From positions 1 through 64,000 of the forward strand of contig NZ_JARKVC010000039.1 of assembly GCF_029851875.1 (NCBI RefSeq): a stretch of DNA of 64,000 bases, given 5' to 3'. The DNA is from Actinomyces sp. (lineage in GTDB: Bacteria > Actinomycetota > Actinomycetes > Actinomycetales > Actinomycetaceae). A program made the translations under genes and the position numbers. Position 1 is the first letter of the stretch; the number at the start of each line of letters is the position of its first letter. The notes below the pieces were generated by a model that saw only the letters and a list, made by a program, of their open reading frames with translations, had not been told where the DNA came from and did not search any database. Positions 26,480-36,020 of this stretch are shown here, in pieces.

Positions 26480-27760
26480 GTGACAACAGCTTCGGTGCCC
26501 CAGTCGGCAGCCGCTCCCGTCTTCCCCGAGGGCTTCTTGTGGGGGACGGCCACGGCCTCCCACCAGGTTGAGGGCGGCAACACCAACAATGATGTCTGGC
26601 TCTACGAGCACGTCAGGCCCACGATGTACGCCGAGTCCTCCGGTGATGCCTGCGACCACTACCACCGCTATCGCCAGGACATCACGCTGCTGGCCTCCCT
26701 GGGGCTGAACTCTTACCGCTTCTCCCTGGAGTGGAGCCGTATCGAGCCGGCAGAGGGTGAGTTCTCCGAGGTCGCTCTGGAGCACTACCGTGACATGCTG
26801 CGTGCCTGCCACGAGCACGGGCTGACCCCGCTGGTGACCTACCACCACTTCACCTCCCCGCAGTGGCTCATTGCCCGCGGTGGCTGGGAAGACGAGGGGA
26901 CCCCGCAGCTCTTCGCTCGCTTCGCCCGCAAGGTGACGCAGGAGCTGGGCGACCTGTTCGACATTGCCTGCACCATGAACGAGCCCAACCTTGCTGTGCT
27001 TCTGGGGGAGCTGGGCCTGGCTGAGCGCGACAGTGCCGACCGCGAGAAGAACCCAACCTGGGTCGGCGCTGGCAAGGCGCTGGGGATCCCGGCGAGCAAG
27101 GTGGCGGGCTTTCAGCTGGCGGCCACGGAGAAGGCCTTTGAGATCAAGTGCGCTGCCCACAAGGCGGCCGTTGCGGCGATCAAGGAGGTCAAGCCCTCGA
27201 TGAAGGTGGGCTGGACGCTGGCCAACACCGACTTCCACGCCGCCCCGGGGGGCGAGGAGCGCGTGAGGCGTCTGGTCGAGGAGAACAACCTGCGCTACCT
27301 GCGGGTCAGCGAGGGGGACGACTTCGTGGGGCTGCAGACCTACAATCGGACGGTGTTGGGGCCGGACGGCCCGGTGCCGCCGGCGCCGGACGCCGTGGTC
27401 AACCCGCAGGGCGAGGAGATCTGGCCCTGGGCGATCGGCGCCGTCGTCCGCCAGGCCTGGGGGACCGTCAAGGTCCCGATCATTGTCACCGAGAACGGGC
27501 TCAACACTGAGGATGACTCCCAGCGGGTGGACTTCCTGCGCACGGCCATCACGGAGGTCGGCAAGGCGATTGCTGACGGTGTGCCGATCTCGGGCTACAT
27601 GTGTTGGTCCGCCATGGACAACTTCGAGTGGGTCTTCGGTTATGGTCCCAAGTTCGGCATCATCGCCGTGGATCGACAGACTCAGGAACGGACGCCCAAG
27701 GAGTCGGCTCGCGTGCTGGGGGAGATCGCGCGGTCCAACGGTGCGGTTCTCGCTGACTGA
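26480..27760 (+). CDS. GH1 glycosidase, probable beta-glucosidase
   Basis: A 426-residue family 1 glycoside hydrolase. Both catalytic glutamates are present: acid/base in TMNEPN (about 164-169) and nucleophile in VTENGLNTED (about 335-344). The start of the catalytic barrel, FPEGFLWGTATASHQVEGG, is typical. An upstream open frame exists, but the GTG at 26480 follows AAAGGA at 8 bases. The enzyme has no signal peptide. It is downstream of the MFS gene and next to rhamnosidases, which suggests removal of glucose after rhamnose from a rhamnosyl-glucoside. A 6-phospho-glycosidase role is less likely since no PTS is present; beta-galactosidase or fucosidase activity cannot be excluded. Confidence 0.9.
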   Translation: MTTASVPQSAAAPVFPEGFLWGTATASHQVEGGNTNNDVWLYEHVRPTMYAESSGDACDHYHRYRQDITLLASLGLNSYRFSLEWSRIEPAEGEFSEVALEHYRDMLRACHEHGLTPLVTYHHFTSPQWLIARGGWEDEGTPQLFARFARKVTQELGDLFDIACTMNEPNLAVLLGELGLAERDSADREKNPTWVGAGKALGIPASKVAGFQLAATEKAFEIKCAAHKAAVAAIKEVKPSMKVGWTLANTDFHAAPGGEERVRRLVEENNLRYLRVSEGDDFVGLQTYNRTVLGPDGPVPPAPDAVVNPQGEEIWPWAIGAVVRQAWGTVKVPIIVTENGLNTEDDSQRVDFLRTAITEVGKAIADGVPISGYMCWSAMDNFEWVFGYGPKFGIIAVDRQTQERTPKESARVLGEIARSNGAVLAD

Positions 27761-27783
27761 GCCGGCTGATCGGGCTGCTGGAG

Positions 27784-27821
27784 GCGACGCGGCGCGGGTG
27801 GTCACACTTGCGCCGCGTCGC
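27784..27821 (+). terminator. Hairpin terminator after the GH1 gene
   Basis: GCGACGCGGCGC (27784-27795) pairs perfectly with GCGCCGCGTCGC (27810-27821) across a 14-base loop, 24 bases after the GH1 stop. Confidence 0.6.
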
Positions 27822-28049
27822 TTGAGGCCGTCTGTGCTTGGCGTCCGTGGTTCTGTTGCCGTCCCCTGCCGCGTCGCTTTAGGTGGTGAACAGTCGGTTC
27901 GGTGGTGAGTGGTGGGGGTAGTCGACTGTTACGGGCCTAAGGCGATGAACATACGGTGCCGAGGCGCGGTCCTGGCGGCTCAGTGCGGCAGTAGCGTCAC
28001 GCGGAGGGACTTAGGTCCTATGTTTTCCGGAACCTGAGGGTCCCGAGTG
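27822..28049. other. Intergenic before the broken rhamnosidase gene
   Basis: No gene is supported. It contains an 8-base inverted repeat AACAGTCG / CGACTGTT (27889-27896 and 27923-27930) of unknown meaning. The AT-richer part beyond about 28010 probably carries the promoter, with the operator at 28050. Confidence 0.4.
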
Positions 28050-28063
28050 TTAAATCGTTTCAA
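28050..28063. promoter_or_regulatory. LacI-type operator before the broken rhamnosidase gene
   Basis: TTAAATCGTTTCAA, one base off the locus consensus TTGAAnCGnTTCAA, 53 bases before the first ATG of the broken GH78-like gene. Confidence 0.65.
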
Positions 28064-28116
28064 TTTCTGTGACGTTCCTCCTACCTTTCCCCGCAATCCC
28101 GCGGCATATTCCAGGT

Positions 28117-30396
28117 ATGGAACCTGAAGACAACGTTGTCGCTGTACCGGGACCTCGCACGTCCTCCGTCTCCACCTCCACCTCGGCCTCTACCTCCTCT
28201 ACCTTCTCCACCGCCGCCCATGCCCCCATGGACCCGACCTCCTGGACCAGCCCGCAGCAGGTGCTGGCGGCCTTCCGCGAGCACTCCGCTGATCCTTATC
28301 CTGACCGCATCGAGCCAGACCGTCTCAAGCCGGACGGTCTCGGCCCCGACCGCCTCGCACCGCAGGATCCCGGCCAGGACGCGGTGACCTGGCTGTACCA
28401 CCCCGCCGACTACCCGGCCGCGCTCCTGCACGCCATCGTCATACGCGGGCGCACCGCGGCCACCAACGTTGACTACGCCGACACATACCGCGCCCCAGCC
28501 CAGTCCTGCATCTGCGCTGCCACGCAGACCACCTGCGCCTGCTGACTCATGGGGACCTGGAGCCCGCGGAGGGGACGACGGCGACTCTGGGCCGGGACGG
28601 CTGGTGGAAGCTGCGCGGCCACGGCGTGCTCGGCGCGCAACTCACCGCGCCGCTGGCGGCTGACGGCACGAGCGAGGGAGCAGCCGTCGGCCTGGATGGC
28701 CGCCTCTTGCAGGCAGAGGCCCGGGGCATTGAGCTGAGCACCGACGCCACGAACTGGCTCGCCCCATGCTGCGAGCATGGCACGCTCCTGCCCGTTCACC
28801 TGGCTCAGGAGCCCACCGTGCTCCTGCACTCCACCCAGCGCGCCGACGGCGTGTGGGACCTGGGGACCCAGGCGCTGGGCTGGCCAGTCATCGAGCTGGC
28901 CGGGACACAGGCCGCGGATCCCGGCGGTGACGGCGGTGCGAGGCTCACGCTCGGCGTGGGGGAGTCTGTGGCCGAGTCCGGCTGCGATCACGAGGTCGCA
29001 GAGAACCGGACCGGCCTCGTCCCTCGTGCTGGCGGTGGATGGACGACGGCGCAGGCCGTGGCCGGCCGCTACCTGCGCCTTGGCGTGGAAGCGGCCGGGC
29101 AGGCCCGCCTGACCGGCTTCGAGGCGATGATCCGGTCGCCCGGCGCGGTGCCTTCCTCAGCTCCGCCCCGGTTCCCAATGAGATCTGGGACCGAGCCGCC
29201 CTGACCCTGCGCCTGTGCACCCAGCGCCTGGTCATTGACGGGATCAAGCATGACCGCATGCCCTGGGCCGGTGACCAGGCCCTCAACACCCTGGCCAACG
29301 CCTACGCGCTGGGGGAGGGGCAGGTGGTCCTCGACGGCCTGGTCAACGGCATGCTGACCTACTCCCTGTGGTGGATGGTCAACGCCGCAGAGGCCCGGCG
29401 CTACCTCGGCCTGGATGACGCCCTGGACGAGCTCGCCCAGGGGGCCGAGGACCTGCTGGAGCGTCTGTCCGCCCGGATCGACCTGGCCAGCGGGGTCCTG
29501 CGCGGTGACACGAGTGAGGAACCGACCTGGGTCTTCGTTGACTGGGGCTATGAGATAGTTCGCGACGCCCTGCCCACCGCCCTGCGGCTGCTGTGGTACT
29601 GGGCGCTGCGCTGTGTGATCGCCCTCCAGTGCGAGGCTGGCGGGCGTCACCTCTCACACGCCGAGCACTGGCAGGATGTGTCCGAGCGTGTGGCCTCGAC
29701 GCTACGCGAGCGCGGGTGGGACGCGCAGGCAGGGGCGTGGGCGGACTACCTGGACCTCCCGGGTGACGGCCAGGGCGGAGCACCCACCGCCTATCCCCAG
29801 CTCCTCGCGATGTTGTCCGGGATCACGCGGGCTGCTGGCCCTCATGAGGCGACGGGCTCGGTGGAGGGCGGACAGACCGGCGGCGTCGGCGGCGTCGAAG
29901 GCAGTGCGGCGGCGGGAACGGTGGCGGCCCGGCTGGACCCCTCCCAGACCCACACCCCCTTCATGCGTGGGATGACGCTGCGAGCCCTGCACACCCAGGG
30001 GCTGGACGAGCGGTGGTCACTCACCTGCGCCAGGCCTGGGGAACGATGCTGCACGAGGAGACCTCGACCTTCTGGGAGGAGTTCCCCGGCGCCGGTCCCA
30101 CTCCGTGGTCCATGTACGGCCACCCCTTCGGCAAGAGTCTGTGCCACGCCTGGTCCTCTGGCCCGGCCACGCTGCTTCCCCAGGCAGTCCTCGGCCTGGA
30201 ACCGACGGCGGCCGGGTGGCGCGAGGTCCGCATCGCGCCACCGCTGGGGGACCTGAGCTGGGCGGCTGCCGTGGTGCCCACCCCGGCCGGGGACCTCGCC
30301 GTCGTTGCAGTGGGAGACCAGGTGCGAGCCTGGCTGCCCGAGGGCGTGGAACTGAGTGCGGACAGCGCCGCGGGCATTGAGGTCGTGCGGGCCTGA
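28117..30396 (+). pseudogene. GH78-like alpha-L-rhamnosidase broken by three frameshifts
   Basis: Read across three frameshifts, this is a rhamnosidase-like six-hairpin glycosidase of about 760 codons. The first part (28117 to about 28503) has a Ser/Thr-rich start and a degenerate Pro-Asp-Arg-Leu repeat, then the WLYHPADYPAALLHAIVIRG stretch. The frame then shifts near 28503, again near 29145 (before FLSSAPVPNEIWDRAALTLR, after which come DRMPWAGDQ and the helical barrel), and again near 30010 (before WGTMLHEETSTFWEEF and the C-terminal beta domain with LCHAWSSGPATLLPQAVLG). Each shift is by one base. No frame is intact, so the gene is very probably inactive. It retains a LacI-type operator upstream. 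Confidence 0.75.
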
Positions 30397-30445
30397 GGGC
30401 GCCCGCGTTTGTCGTGAGTGGCCATCACCTCATCGGTGGCCTGCC

Positions 30446-33427
30446 TCAGCCCTGGACGAGTCTGACTGGTCCCTGCAGGCCGTAGCCTCGCAGCGGGACC
30501 TGGTGCGGACGAGGCTCTCCGCCGGCGAGCATGAGCGCCACGTCAGGCAGGGCGTCGTAGTAGCCGCGTGCCTTGAGACGGTTGGACAGGGAGGAAGAAA
30601 CCCGCACGACCACCTCGTTGTCCCCCTGACGCAGCAGGCCGGTGACCTCAGCGACAGGTGCGGAGGTGTCAACGCCCACCGGCGTTGAGCCGTTGACGGA
30701 CACCGAGCTGAGCCCTCCGCCCACGTCTCCCAGGTCCAGCAGGACTCGGCCTGCGGGCAGCGTGTCCAGACGCACGGTGGCACGGTACTCACCGACCCCG
30801 GAGACCTCGGCGCCCACGCCGTCGAGCTCGCACCACGGCGCCAGGCGGTCAGAGGCGGCGTGCATCGCCGTGACCTCGGTGTGGGGGACGACCTCGCGGG
30901 TGACGTAGCCGAGCCCGCGGTCCTCCTCGATGACCTCGTCCTGGCCGGCGTCCCAGGACTCCACCGTGATGTCCCAGTGCGTGATCTCGGCCAGCACCTG
31001 CGGCGTCCGGGAGCCGACGGCGGTGGCGGGCTCGGGGGAGGCGGGCGCCGCTGTCGAGCCCGGGACGGTCGAACGGTCCAGGGTGATGATCGCCGGCTCG
31101 CCCGGGCGCAGCCTGATGGGCACCAGCGTGTCCTGGCCCTGGGGGCGGGAGGGGACCTCGGTGAGCGTGCCGGTCCACGCGTCCAGGCGGTAGGCGGTGC
31201 CGTGGCCGGGCAGGCGCAGTTCGACCGTGGTCGGCTCACCGGTCTCGTAGAGGTAGTGGTAGACGTAAACGTGCAGGAGGTCGCCGTCCTCGCGCTCGTA
31301 GGTGAGCACGTTCTCGTTGGCCTGGGTCAGCTCGTGGTAGCCGCGCACGCCCAGGGCCCTCAGGGCGTTGAGGGTCTGGGACTGGTCGTCGATCTCGGCC
31401 ACCGTGTCCAGCGCGCGCAGCTGAGCCATGGCGGCCGCCAGCTCCTCGTCACGCCCGTCCAGGCCCGGCGTCCGCGAGGCGGCGCGCTCGTGGTGGGTGT
31501 AGCGGCCCGCGGCCAGGTAGGCCAGCTCGGTGACGCCGTTGACGATGAGGACCTTGACGCCGCTGCGAGCGACCTCCACCAGGCGGGCGGCCACGTCCGC
31601 GCTCAGCGCCTCCTGGTAGACGATGAGGGCCTGGTAGCCGGGGCCCTCGGGCTGGACGGTTCCCTCGCCGAGGCTCACCTCGGGGCGCAGCAGGTAGGAG
31701 CCGTCAAAGAACTCGTAGGTCCAGCCGGCGTCCTGCATGCCCAGGTCCGCCCACCAGTGGTTCTCGCGCGCCCGCATCCAGTGGCGGCCGTAGAGCTCCT
31801 CGTCCGCCACGCGCTGGCCCTCGGCGTCAAAGAAGACCATGCCGGAGCCGTTGTCCGTGAAGTGGTCGGTGCGCAGGATGCCGACGTCGATGCGCGGGCG
31901 GCCCTGACGCAGCAGGTACTGCATGCGGCCGACCGCCTGGGTCCACAGCGGGTAGAACTCGGCCGCGGGCTGGCGGGTGTCGAAGCGCTCGGAGAAGAGG
32001 GGGAGCATGCCCTCGTGGCCCGGCCAGTGGGTGGTGCCCTCGGCACCGCGCGGGGAGGACCAGCCGTGCAGGACGGTCTTGGTGATGCCAGCGGCGAGCT
32101 GGGTGTTGATGATCTGGTCGTAGAAGCGGTGGTCGAGCATGTGGTTGCGTGTGGTGGCACCGGTCTCGGAGGAGTACTGCTTGCCCAGCAGGTGCGCGGC
32201 GCCGGCCATGAGGCGGTAGGCGTCGATCTGGGAGCCGAACTCCAGGGACTCGTTCTCGATGCCGTCCACCGCGATGCCGGGGCGGGTCAGCTCGAAGGGC
32301 AGGCCGTAGGAGATCTCCGAGCGCAGCGAGATGCCGTAGGAGTTGAGGAACTCCTTGAAGGGCAGCAGCATGTTCTCGATGTAGAGGTCGGTGAGCGTCT
32401 CGACGTAGTCGTGGCGGACCTTGGCCACCGTCACCGCGTCCGCGGCGTCGAGAGGCTCGAAGGTGTACACGGTAGACACCGCCATGAGCGGGGCCCGGCG
32501 GACCAGCACCGGAAGCCAGGGGATGATGTCGTAGCCGCGGCGGGTGGCGAACTCATCGGCCACGCTCCGCCCCCAGAACAGGCCTGCCTCACCGGAGAGG
32601 TTGAGCTCCAGGGAGTCCATGTACATCTGGGCACGGGGGTTGCGCGCGATGATCTCCTTGAGCTCGTCGGTGAGCACCACCTCGCGCCAGTAGTCGATGA
32701 CGGCGTCCACGCCGTCGCGCTCCAGGTAGTTGACCGTGTAGTTGACCGAGGCCGAGGGCTTGGCGATCTGGCCGGTGCCGTGCTGCCAGAAGATGAACAG
32801 CCGCCAGCTGCGCGAGTCCGGTGCGCTCCAGGTCAGCTCGCGCTCCTGGCCCGAGCCGGTGACCAGGTCCGTCAGGTTCGTCAGGGTGGAGACGTCGATG
32901 CGCGCAGGACCGTCCTCAGGCGTGGTGACGACGGCGGCGACCACGGCCACGAAGCGCTGACGCATGCCGGGAATGCGCTCGAAGATGATGTCCGGGCCGT
33001 CGTAGGCGGCAGACAGGTCTGCGGTGGGCAGGGGGCCACGGCGGGTGCCGGCAACGTCCTCGTAGACGAGCCCGAGCTCCTGGGCCGCGGCGTCGTCGTC
33101 GGGGGTGATGGTGGGCAGGTTGGCGTTGGACCAGTTGGTGCCGGAGGTGAAGGAGAAGGACATACCCCGCTCAGTGGTCTCGCGCGCGATGGTGACTGAG
33201 TCGTGGGTCCACTCCTCGCTGCCCCAGCCGTAGCGGGAGTCGTCGATGCCGTCCTCGGGCATGGCCAGGAACTCCATGCCGCCAAAGCCCAGGCGGTGGG
33301 CCTGCTCGATCTCGTGGCGGATCGTGGCGTCGGTGTGCAGGCCCTCGGCGAGCCACCATCGCTGCTCGGGGCGGTACTCGATGCCGGGGTCCTTCAGGCG
33401 GGCGCGCAGCTGGTCGACCAGGGTCAT
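30446..33427 (-). CDS. GH106-like alpha-L-rhamnosidase
   Basis: A 993-residue glycoside hydrolase. The N-terminal part (RWWLAEGLHTDATIRHEIEQ, then RLGFGGMEFLAMPEDGID) matches the start of the GH106 barrel; the central part contains ARENHWWADLGMQDAGWTYE and long barrel segments; the C-terminal 150 residues are a galactose-binding-like beta sandwich (ARGYYDALPDVALMLAGGEP near the end). The frame is open upstream, but the ATG at 33427 follows AAAGGAGA and is clearly the start. No signal peptide, so cytoplasmic. It is transcribed on its own after the rhaD terminator, with a LacI-type operator 11 bases before the ATG. GH106 enzymes remove L-rhamnose from plant polysaccharides or glycosides. Confidence 0.83.
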   Translation of the reverse strand: MTLVDQLRARLKDPGIEYRPEQRWWLAEGLHTDATIRHEIEQAHRLGFGGMEFLAMPEDGIDDSRYGWGSEEWTHDSVTIARETTERGMSFSFTSGTNWSNANLPTITPDDDAAAQELGLVYEDVAGTRRGPLPTADLSAAYDGPDIIFERIPGMRQRFVAVVAAVVTTPEDGPARIDVSTLTNLTDLVTGSGQERELTWSAPDSRSWRLFIFWQHGTGQIAKPSASVNYTVNYLERDGVDAVIDYWREVVLTDELKEIIARNPRAQMYMDSLELNLSGEAGLFWGRSVADEFATRRGYDIIPWLPVLVRRAPLMAVSTVYTFEPLDAADAVTVAKVRHDYVETLTDLYIENMLLPFKEFLNSYGISLRSEISYGLPFELTRPGIAVDGIENESLEFGSQIDAYRLMAGAAHLLGKQYSSETGATTRNHMLDHRFYDQIINTQLAAGITKTVLHGWSSPRGAEGTTHWPGHEGMLPLFSERFDTRQPAAEFYPLWTQAVGRMQYLLRQGRPRIDVGILRTDHFTDNGSGMVFFDAEGQRVADEELYGRHWMRARENHWWADLGMQDAGWTYEFFDGSYLLRPEVSLGEGTVQPEGPGYQALIVYQEALSADVAARLVEVARSGVKVLIVNGVTELAYLAAGRYTHHERAASRTPGLDGRDEELAAAMAQLRALDTVAEIDDQSQTLNALRALGVRGYHELTQANENVLTYEREDGDLLHVYVYHYLYETGEPTTVELRLPGHGTAYRLDAWTGTLTEVPSRPQGQDTLVPIRLRPGEPAIITLDRSTVPGSTAAPASPEPATAVGSRTPQVLAEITHWDITVESWDAGQDEVIEEDRGLGYVTREVVPHTEVTAMHAASDRLAPWCELDGVGAEVSGVGEYRATVRLDTLPAGRVLLDLGDVGGGLSSVSVNGSTPVGVDTSAPVAEVTGLLRQGDNEVVVRVSSSLSNRLKARGYYDALPDVALMLAGGEPRPHQVPLRGYGLQGPVRLVQG

Positions 33428-33438
33428 GTGACTCTCCT

Positions 33439-33452
33439 TTGAATCGTTTCTG
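33439..33452. promoter_or_regulatory. LacI-type operator before the GH106 gene
   Basis: TTGAATCGTTTCTG, matching the consensus TTGAAnCGnTTCAA except at the last two bases. It abuts the ribosome site of the GH106 gene. Confidence 0.65.
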
Positions 33453-33562
33453 TTGTGGGGTGGAAGAGTGCCTGGGCCTGAAGGGAGAGGAGGCGCAGGA
33501 CTTCCGGGGTGAAGGGGCGGCTGGGCGCCTCGGCGCGGGAGACCGAGCGGGGGCACCCGGGG

Positions 33563-33597
33563 CGTTGCCCCGGGGCAGGAGGCGCCCCGGGGCAACG
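33563..33597 (-). terminator. Hairpin terminator after the rhamnose operon
   Basis: CGTTGCCCCGGGGC (33563-33576) pairs perfectly with GCCCCGGGGCAACG (33584-33597) around a 7-base loop, 12 bases after the rhaD stop. It separates the catabolic operon from the GH106 gene. Confidence 0.75.
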
Positions 33598-33608
33598 GTG
33601 GGGTGACC

Positions 33609-34436
33609 TCAGAACAGGTCGGTCTGGACGTCAAAGGCCTCGATGACCGCGCGCAGCTCCTCATCCGTCACGCCCTCACCGAGCCCGCCGGAGGCGATGT
33701 TGCGGACCTCGTACATGGCGCCGGTCTCGGCGTACTCGACCTTGTCGACGGCGGCCAGCGGAGCGACGTCGGAGCGCACCATGATCCCGTGCTTGGACCA
33801 CAGCACGATGACGTGGTCACGCAGGGCGCGCACGTTGTTCTCCATGAGGGTGGCTGAGCCCGGCACCATGAAGTCCAGGACCTCGATGCCCTGCGGCAGC
33901 TGGACGATCGTCTCCGGCTCCCAGCGCAGGATCCGGCGGTTGAAGTCCGCAGTGTTGCGGATGTCCTTGATGTGGGACAGCTGCACCAGGTACGGGGGCT
34001 GGGCGTGGATGACGGCCTGGAAGCCCACCCCGCGCGTGGCCACCTGGTCGTTGTGGACGGCCAGGTGGGAGTTGAACTCGCTGGTGGGGCGCACGTAGGC
34101 CTTGTCCGGGTGGGTGTACCAGGTACCCGTCAGACCGCCCTCGTCCACTACGAAGGCCGAGACGTTGGCCTCGGGGCTGGCGGCGACGTCGCGCAGACGG
34201 CAGCCCGAGCCGGTCACCAGCACGGTGCGCCCGGCCAGGGCCGGGGCCGCCAGCGGCAGCTCGGTGGCGGGGCGGGCCTGCGGGAAGCGCTCGGCCAGGC
34301 CCAGCTCCTCAGCCGAGGCGTCAACAGACACCGAGATGTTGCCGGCGCCGGCCTCCACGGCGCCCATGTGGTCCAGACGACGTCCGGCGGCGCCCATCTG
34401 GGACAGGATCTCGTCAAGGGAGAGGGTGGTGCTCAT
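33609..34436 (-). CDS. rhaD: Rhamnulose-1-phosphate aldolase
   Basis: Class II aldolase (275 aa) that splits L-rhamnulose-1-phosphate into dihydroxyacetone phosphate and L-lactaldehyde. The zinc-site region SEFNSHLAVHND (about 118-129) carries the two histidines, and a third ligand is expected in LWSKHGIMVRS (about 210-220). The glycine-rich GAGNISVSVD stretch near residue 30 fits the phosphate site. It is the last gene of the operon rhaM-MFS-rhaI-rhaB-rhaD, 9 bases after rhaB, and is followed by a strong terminator. No lactaldehyde reductase or dehydrogenase lies in the window. Confidence 0.95.
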   Translation of the reverse strand: MSTTLSLDEILSQMGAAGRRLDHMGAVEAGAGNISVSVDASAEELGLAERFPQARPATELPLAAPALAGRTVLVTGSGCRLRDVAASPEANVSAFVVDEGGLTGTWYTHPDKAYVRPTSEFNSHLAVHNDQVATRGVGFQAVIHAQPPYLVQLSHIKDIRNTADFNRRILRWEPETIVQLPQGIEVLDFMVPGSATLMENNVRALRDHVIVLWSKHGIMVRSDVAPLAAVDKVEYAETGAMYEVRNIASGGLGEGVTDEELRAVIEAFDVQTDLF

Positions 34437-34445
34437 GCGTGTTCC

Positions 34446-36020
34446 TCACGGTAGGTCGGTGATCGGGTGGTTGCTGCGCTCGTCGTGTGTCGTGCTGCCA
34501 CAGGACGCGGAGCCGAAGACCCGCCGCTCGGCCTCGTCCCACTGGGCAGCAGTCGCGGGACCGGGGAGGTAGGTGGCCAGCTCGCAGGAGCTGCGCACCA
34601 GACGGCGCAGCGCAGCCAGGTCGCCGTTGATGAGACCGGCCCCACGGGCGGCCACGACGATGTTTCCCAGCGCCGTGGCCTCGGCGGGGCCGGCCAGGAC
34701 CCTCAGGCCCGTGGCGTCAGCAGCGAGCTGGCACAGCAGGCGGTTGCGGGTCCCACCGCCCACCATGTGCAGGACGCTGACCGCATGACCTGACAGAGAG
34801 GCCGCCTCGCGCACCGCCCGGCGGTAGGCCAAGGCCAGGGAGTCGTTGATGCAGCGCACGTACTGCCCGATCGAGCGGGGCAGGGGCTGGCCGGTGGCAC
34901 GGGCGTAGTCGTCGATCCGGGCTGCCATGTCCCCAGGGGCGAAGAAGGCGTCGTCGTTGATGTCGACCACGGTGCGCAGTCCCTGACAGGCCTGGGCGGC
35001 GGCGTCGATCTCGGCGTAGGAGAGCTCCAGCCCCTGGCCGCGCCAGGTGCGCACGGCCTCGTTGAGGACCCACAGCCCCATGACGTTCTTGAGGTAGCGG
35101 ACGGTGCCGTCCACCCCCAGCTCGTTGGTGAAGTTCGCCTGACGAGAGGCCTCGGTGAGCACCGGCTCGTCCAGCTCCAGGCCGACCAGTGACCAGGTTC
35201 CGCACGAGACGTAGGCGAAGTCCAGAGCCTCGGCGGGAACGGCGACGACGGCGGAGGCCGTGTCATGGCTGCCGACGGCGACCACGGGCGTGGGGGAGCC
35301 GTCGGGCCCGAAGACCTCAAGCACCTCCTGGCGGACCGTGCCCACCTGGGTGCCGGCCTCGACCAGGGGCGGCAGGAGGGGGGCCAGGTCCAGATCCAGC
35401 TCGGAGCGCAGGCGCTCTAGCAGGGCAGCGGACCAGGTGCGGCTGCGCACGTCCAGGAGCCCGGTGGTCGAGGCGTTGGTGACCTCAGCCACCTGGGTGC
35501 CGGTCAGCCACGCGGTCAGCAGGTCCGGCAGCAGCAGCAGCATCGTGCGCGGTGCGCCGTCGGGCAGACCGCCGTCACGGCGCTCGGCCATCAGCTGGAA
35601 GACGGTGTTGAACTCCTGGACCTGCAGGCCGTTGACGCCGTAGAGCTCGGCGGGTGGGATAGTGGCGAACAGCTGCTCCGGCACGCCGCGGGTGCGCTCT
35701 GAGCGGTAGGCGGCTACCGGGCCGGCGAGCGCGCCGCCCTCGCGCAGCAGCCCGTAGTCCACCGCCCAGGTATCGATGCCGACGGCGGCCAGCGGCCCGA
35801 CCTCGCGTACCGCGGCCAGCAGGCCCTCGCGGATCTCGCTCCACAGCCGCAGCACGTCCCAGTACAGGCGCTCGCCGTCGTCGGTGGGCACCGGGACCGC
35901 GCCGTTGGCAAAGCGGCGCGTCTCGGTCAGGGTGATCCGCCCATCAGCAAGGGTGCCGACCATGACGCGCCCGGAGGACGCGCCCAGGTCGACCGCGCCG
36001 ATGTACGCCGGCTCGCTCAT
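34446..36020 (-). CDS. rhaB: Rhamnulokinase
   Basis: FGGY-family sugar kinase (524 aa) that phosphorylates L-rhamnulose at C1. The N-terminal ATP-site motif GAVDLGASSGRVMVG (about 8-22), the IDTWAVDYGLL segment (about 84-94) and the VSCGTWSLVGLE stretch (about 272-283), together with HMVGGGTRNRLLCQLAAD (about 440-457), define the rhamnulokinase group. The start could be the GTG at 36023, which overlaps the rhaI stop by 4 bases, or the ATG at 36020 overlapping by one base; both give the same protein apart from one residue. It lies between rhaI and rhaD. Confidence 0.95.
   Translation of the reverse strand: MSEPAYIGAVDLGASSGRVMVGTLADGRITLTETRRFANGAVPVPTDDGERLYWDVLRLWSEIREGLLAAVREVGPLAAVGIDTWAVDYGLLREGGALAGPVAAYRSERTRGVPEQLFATIPPAELYGVNGLQVQEFNTVFQLMAERRDGGLPDGAPRTMLLLLPDLLTAWLTGTQVAEVTNASTTGLLDVRSRTWSAALLERLRSELDLDLAPLLPPLVEAGTQVGTVRQEVLEVFGPDGSPTPVVAVGSHDTASAVVAVPAEALDFAYVSCGTWSLVGLELDEPVLTEASRQANFTNELGVDGTVRYLKNVMGLWVLNEAVRTWRGQGLELSYAEIDAAAQACQGLRTVVDINDDAFFAPGDMAARIDDYARATGQPLPRSIGQYVRCINDSLALAYRRAVREAASLSGHAVSVLHMVGGGTRNRLLCQLAADATGLRVLAGPAEATALGNIVVAARGAGLINGDLAALRRLVRSSCELATYLPGPATAAQWDEAERRVFGSASCGSTTHDERSNHPITDLP

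Noticed and set aside
27889..27930. Inverted repeat AACAGTCG / CGACTGTT as a regulatory site
   Set aside because: Arms are only 8 bases with a 26-base spacer, not repeated elsewhere; could be chance.
28626..30256. Two separate new genes inside 28.6-30.3 kb
   Set aside because: They join with flanking frames into one rhamnosidase-like protein, so they are pieces of a broken gene.
30860..33199. Open frame of 779 codons opposite the GH106 gene
   Set aside because: Composition (Val/Gly/His/Gln-rich) is typical of antisense shadows; the GH106 reading on the other strand is convincing.
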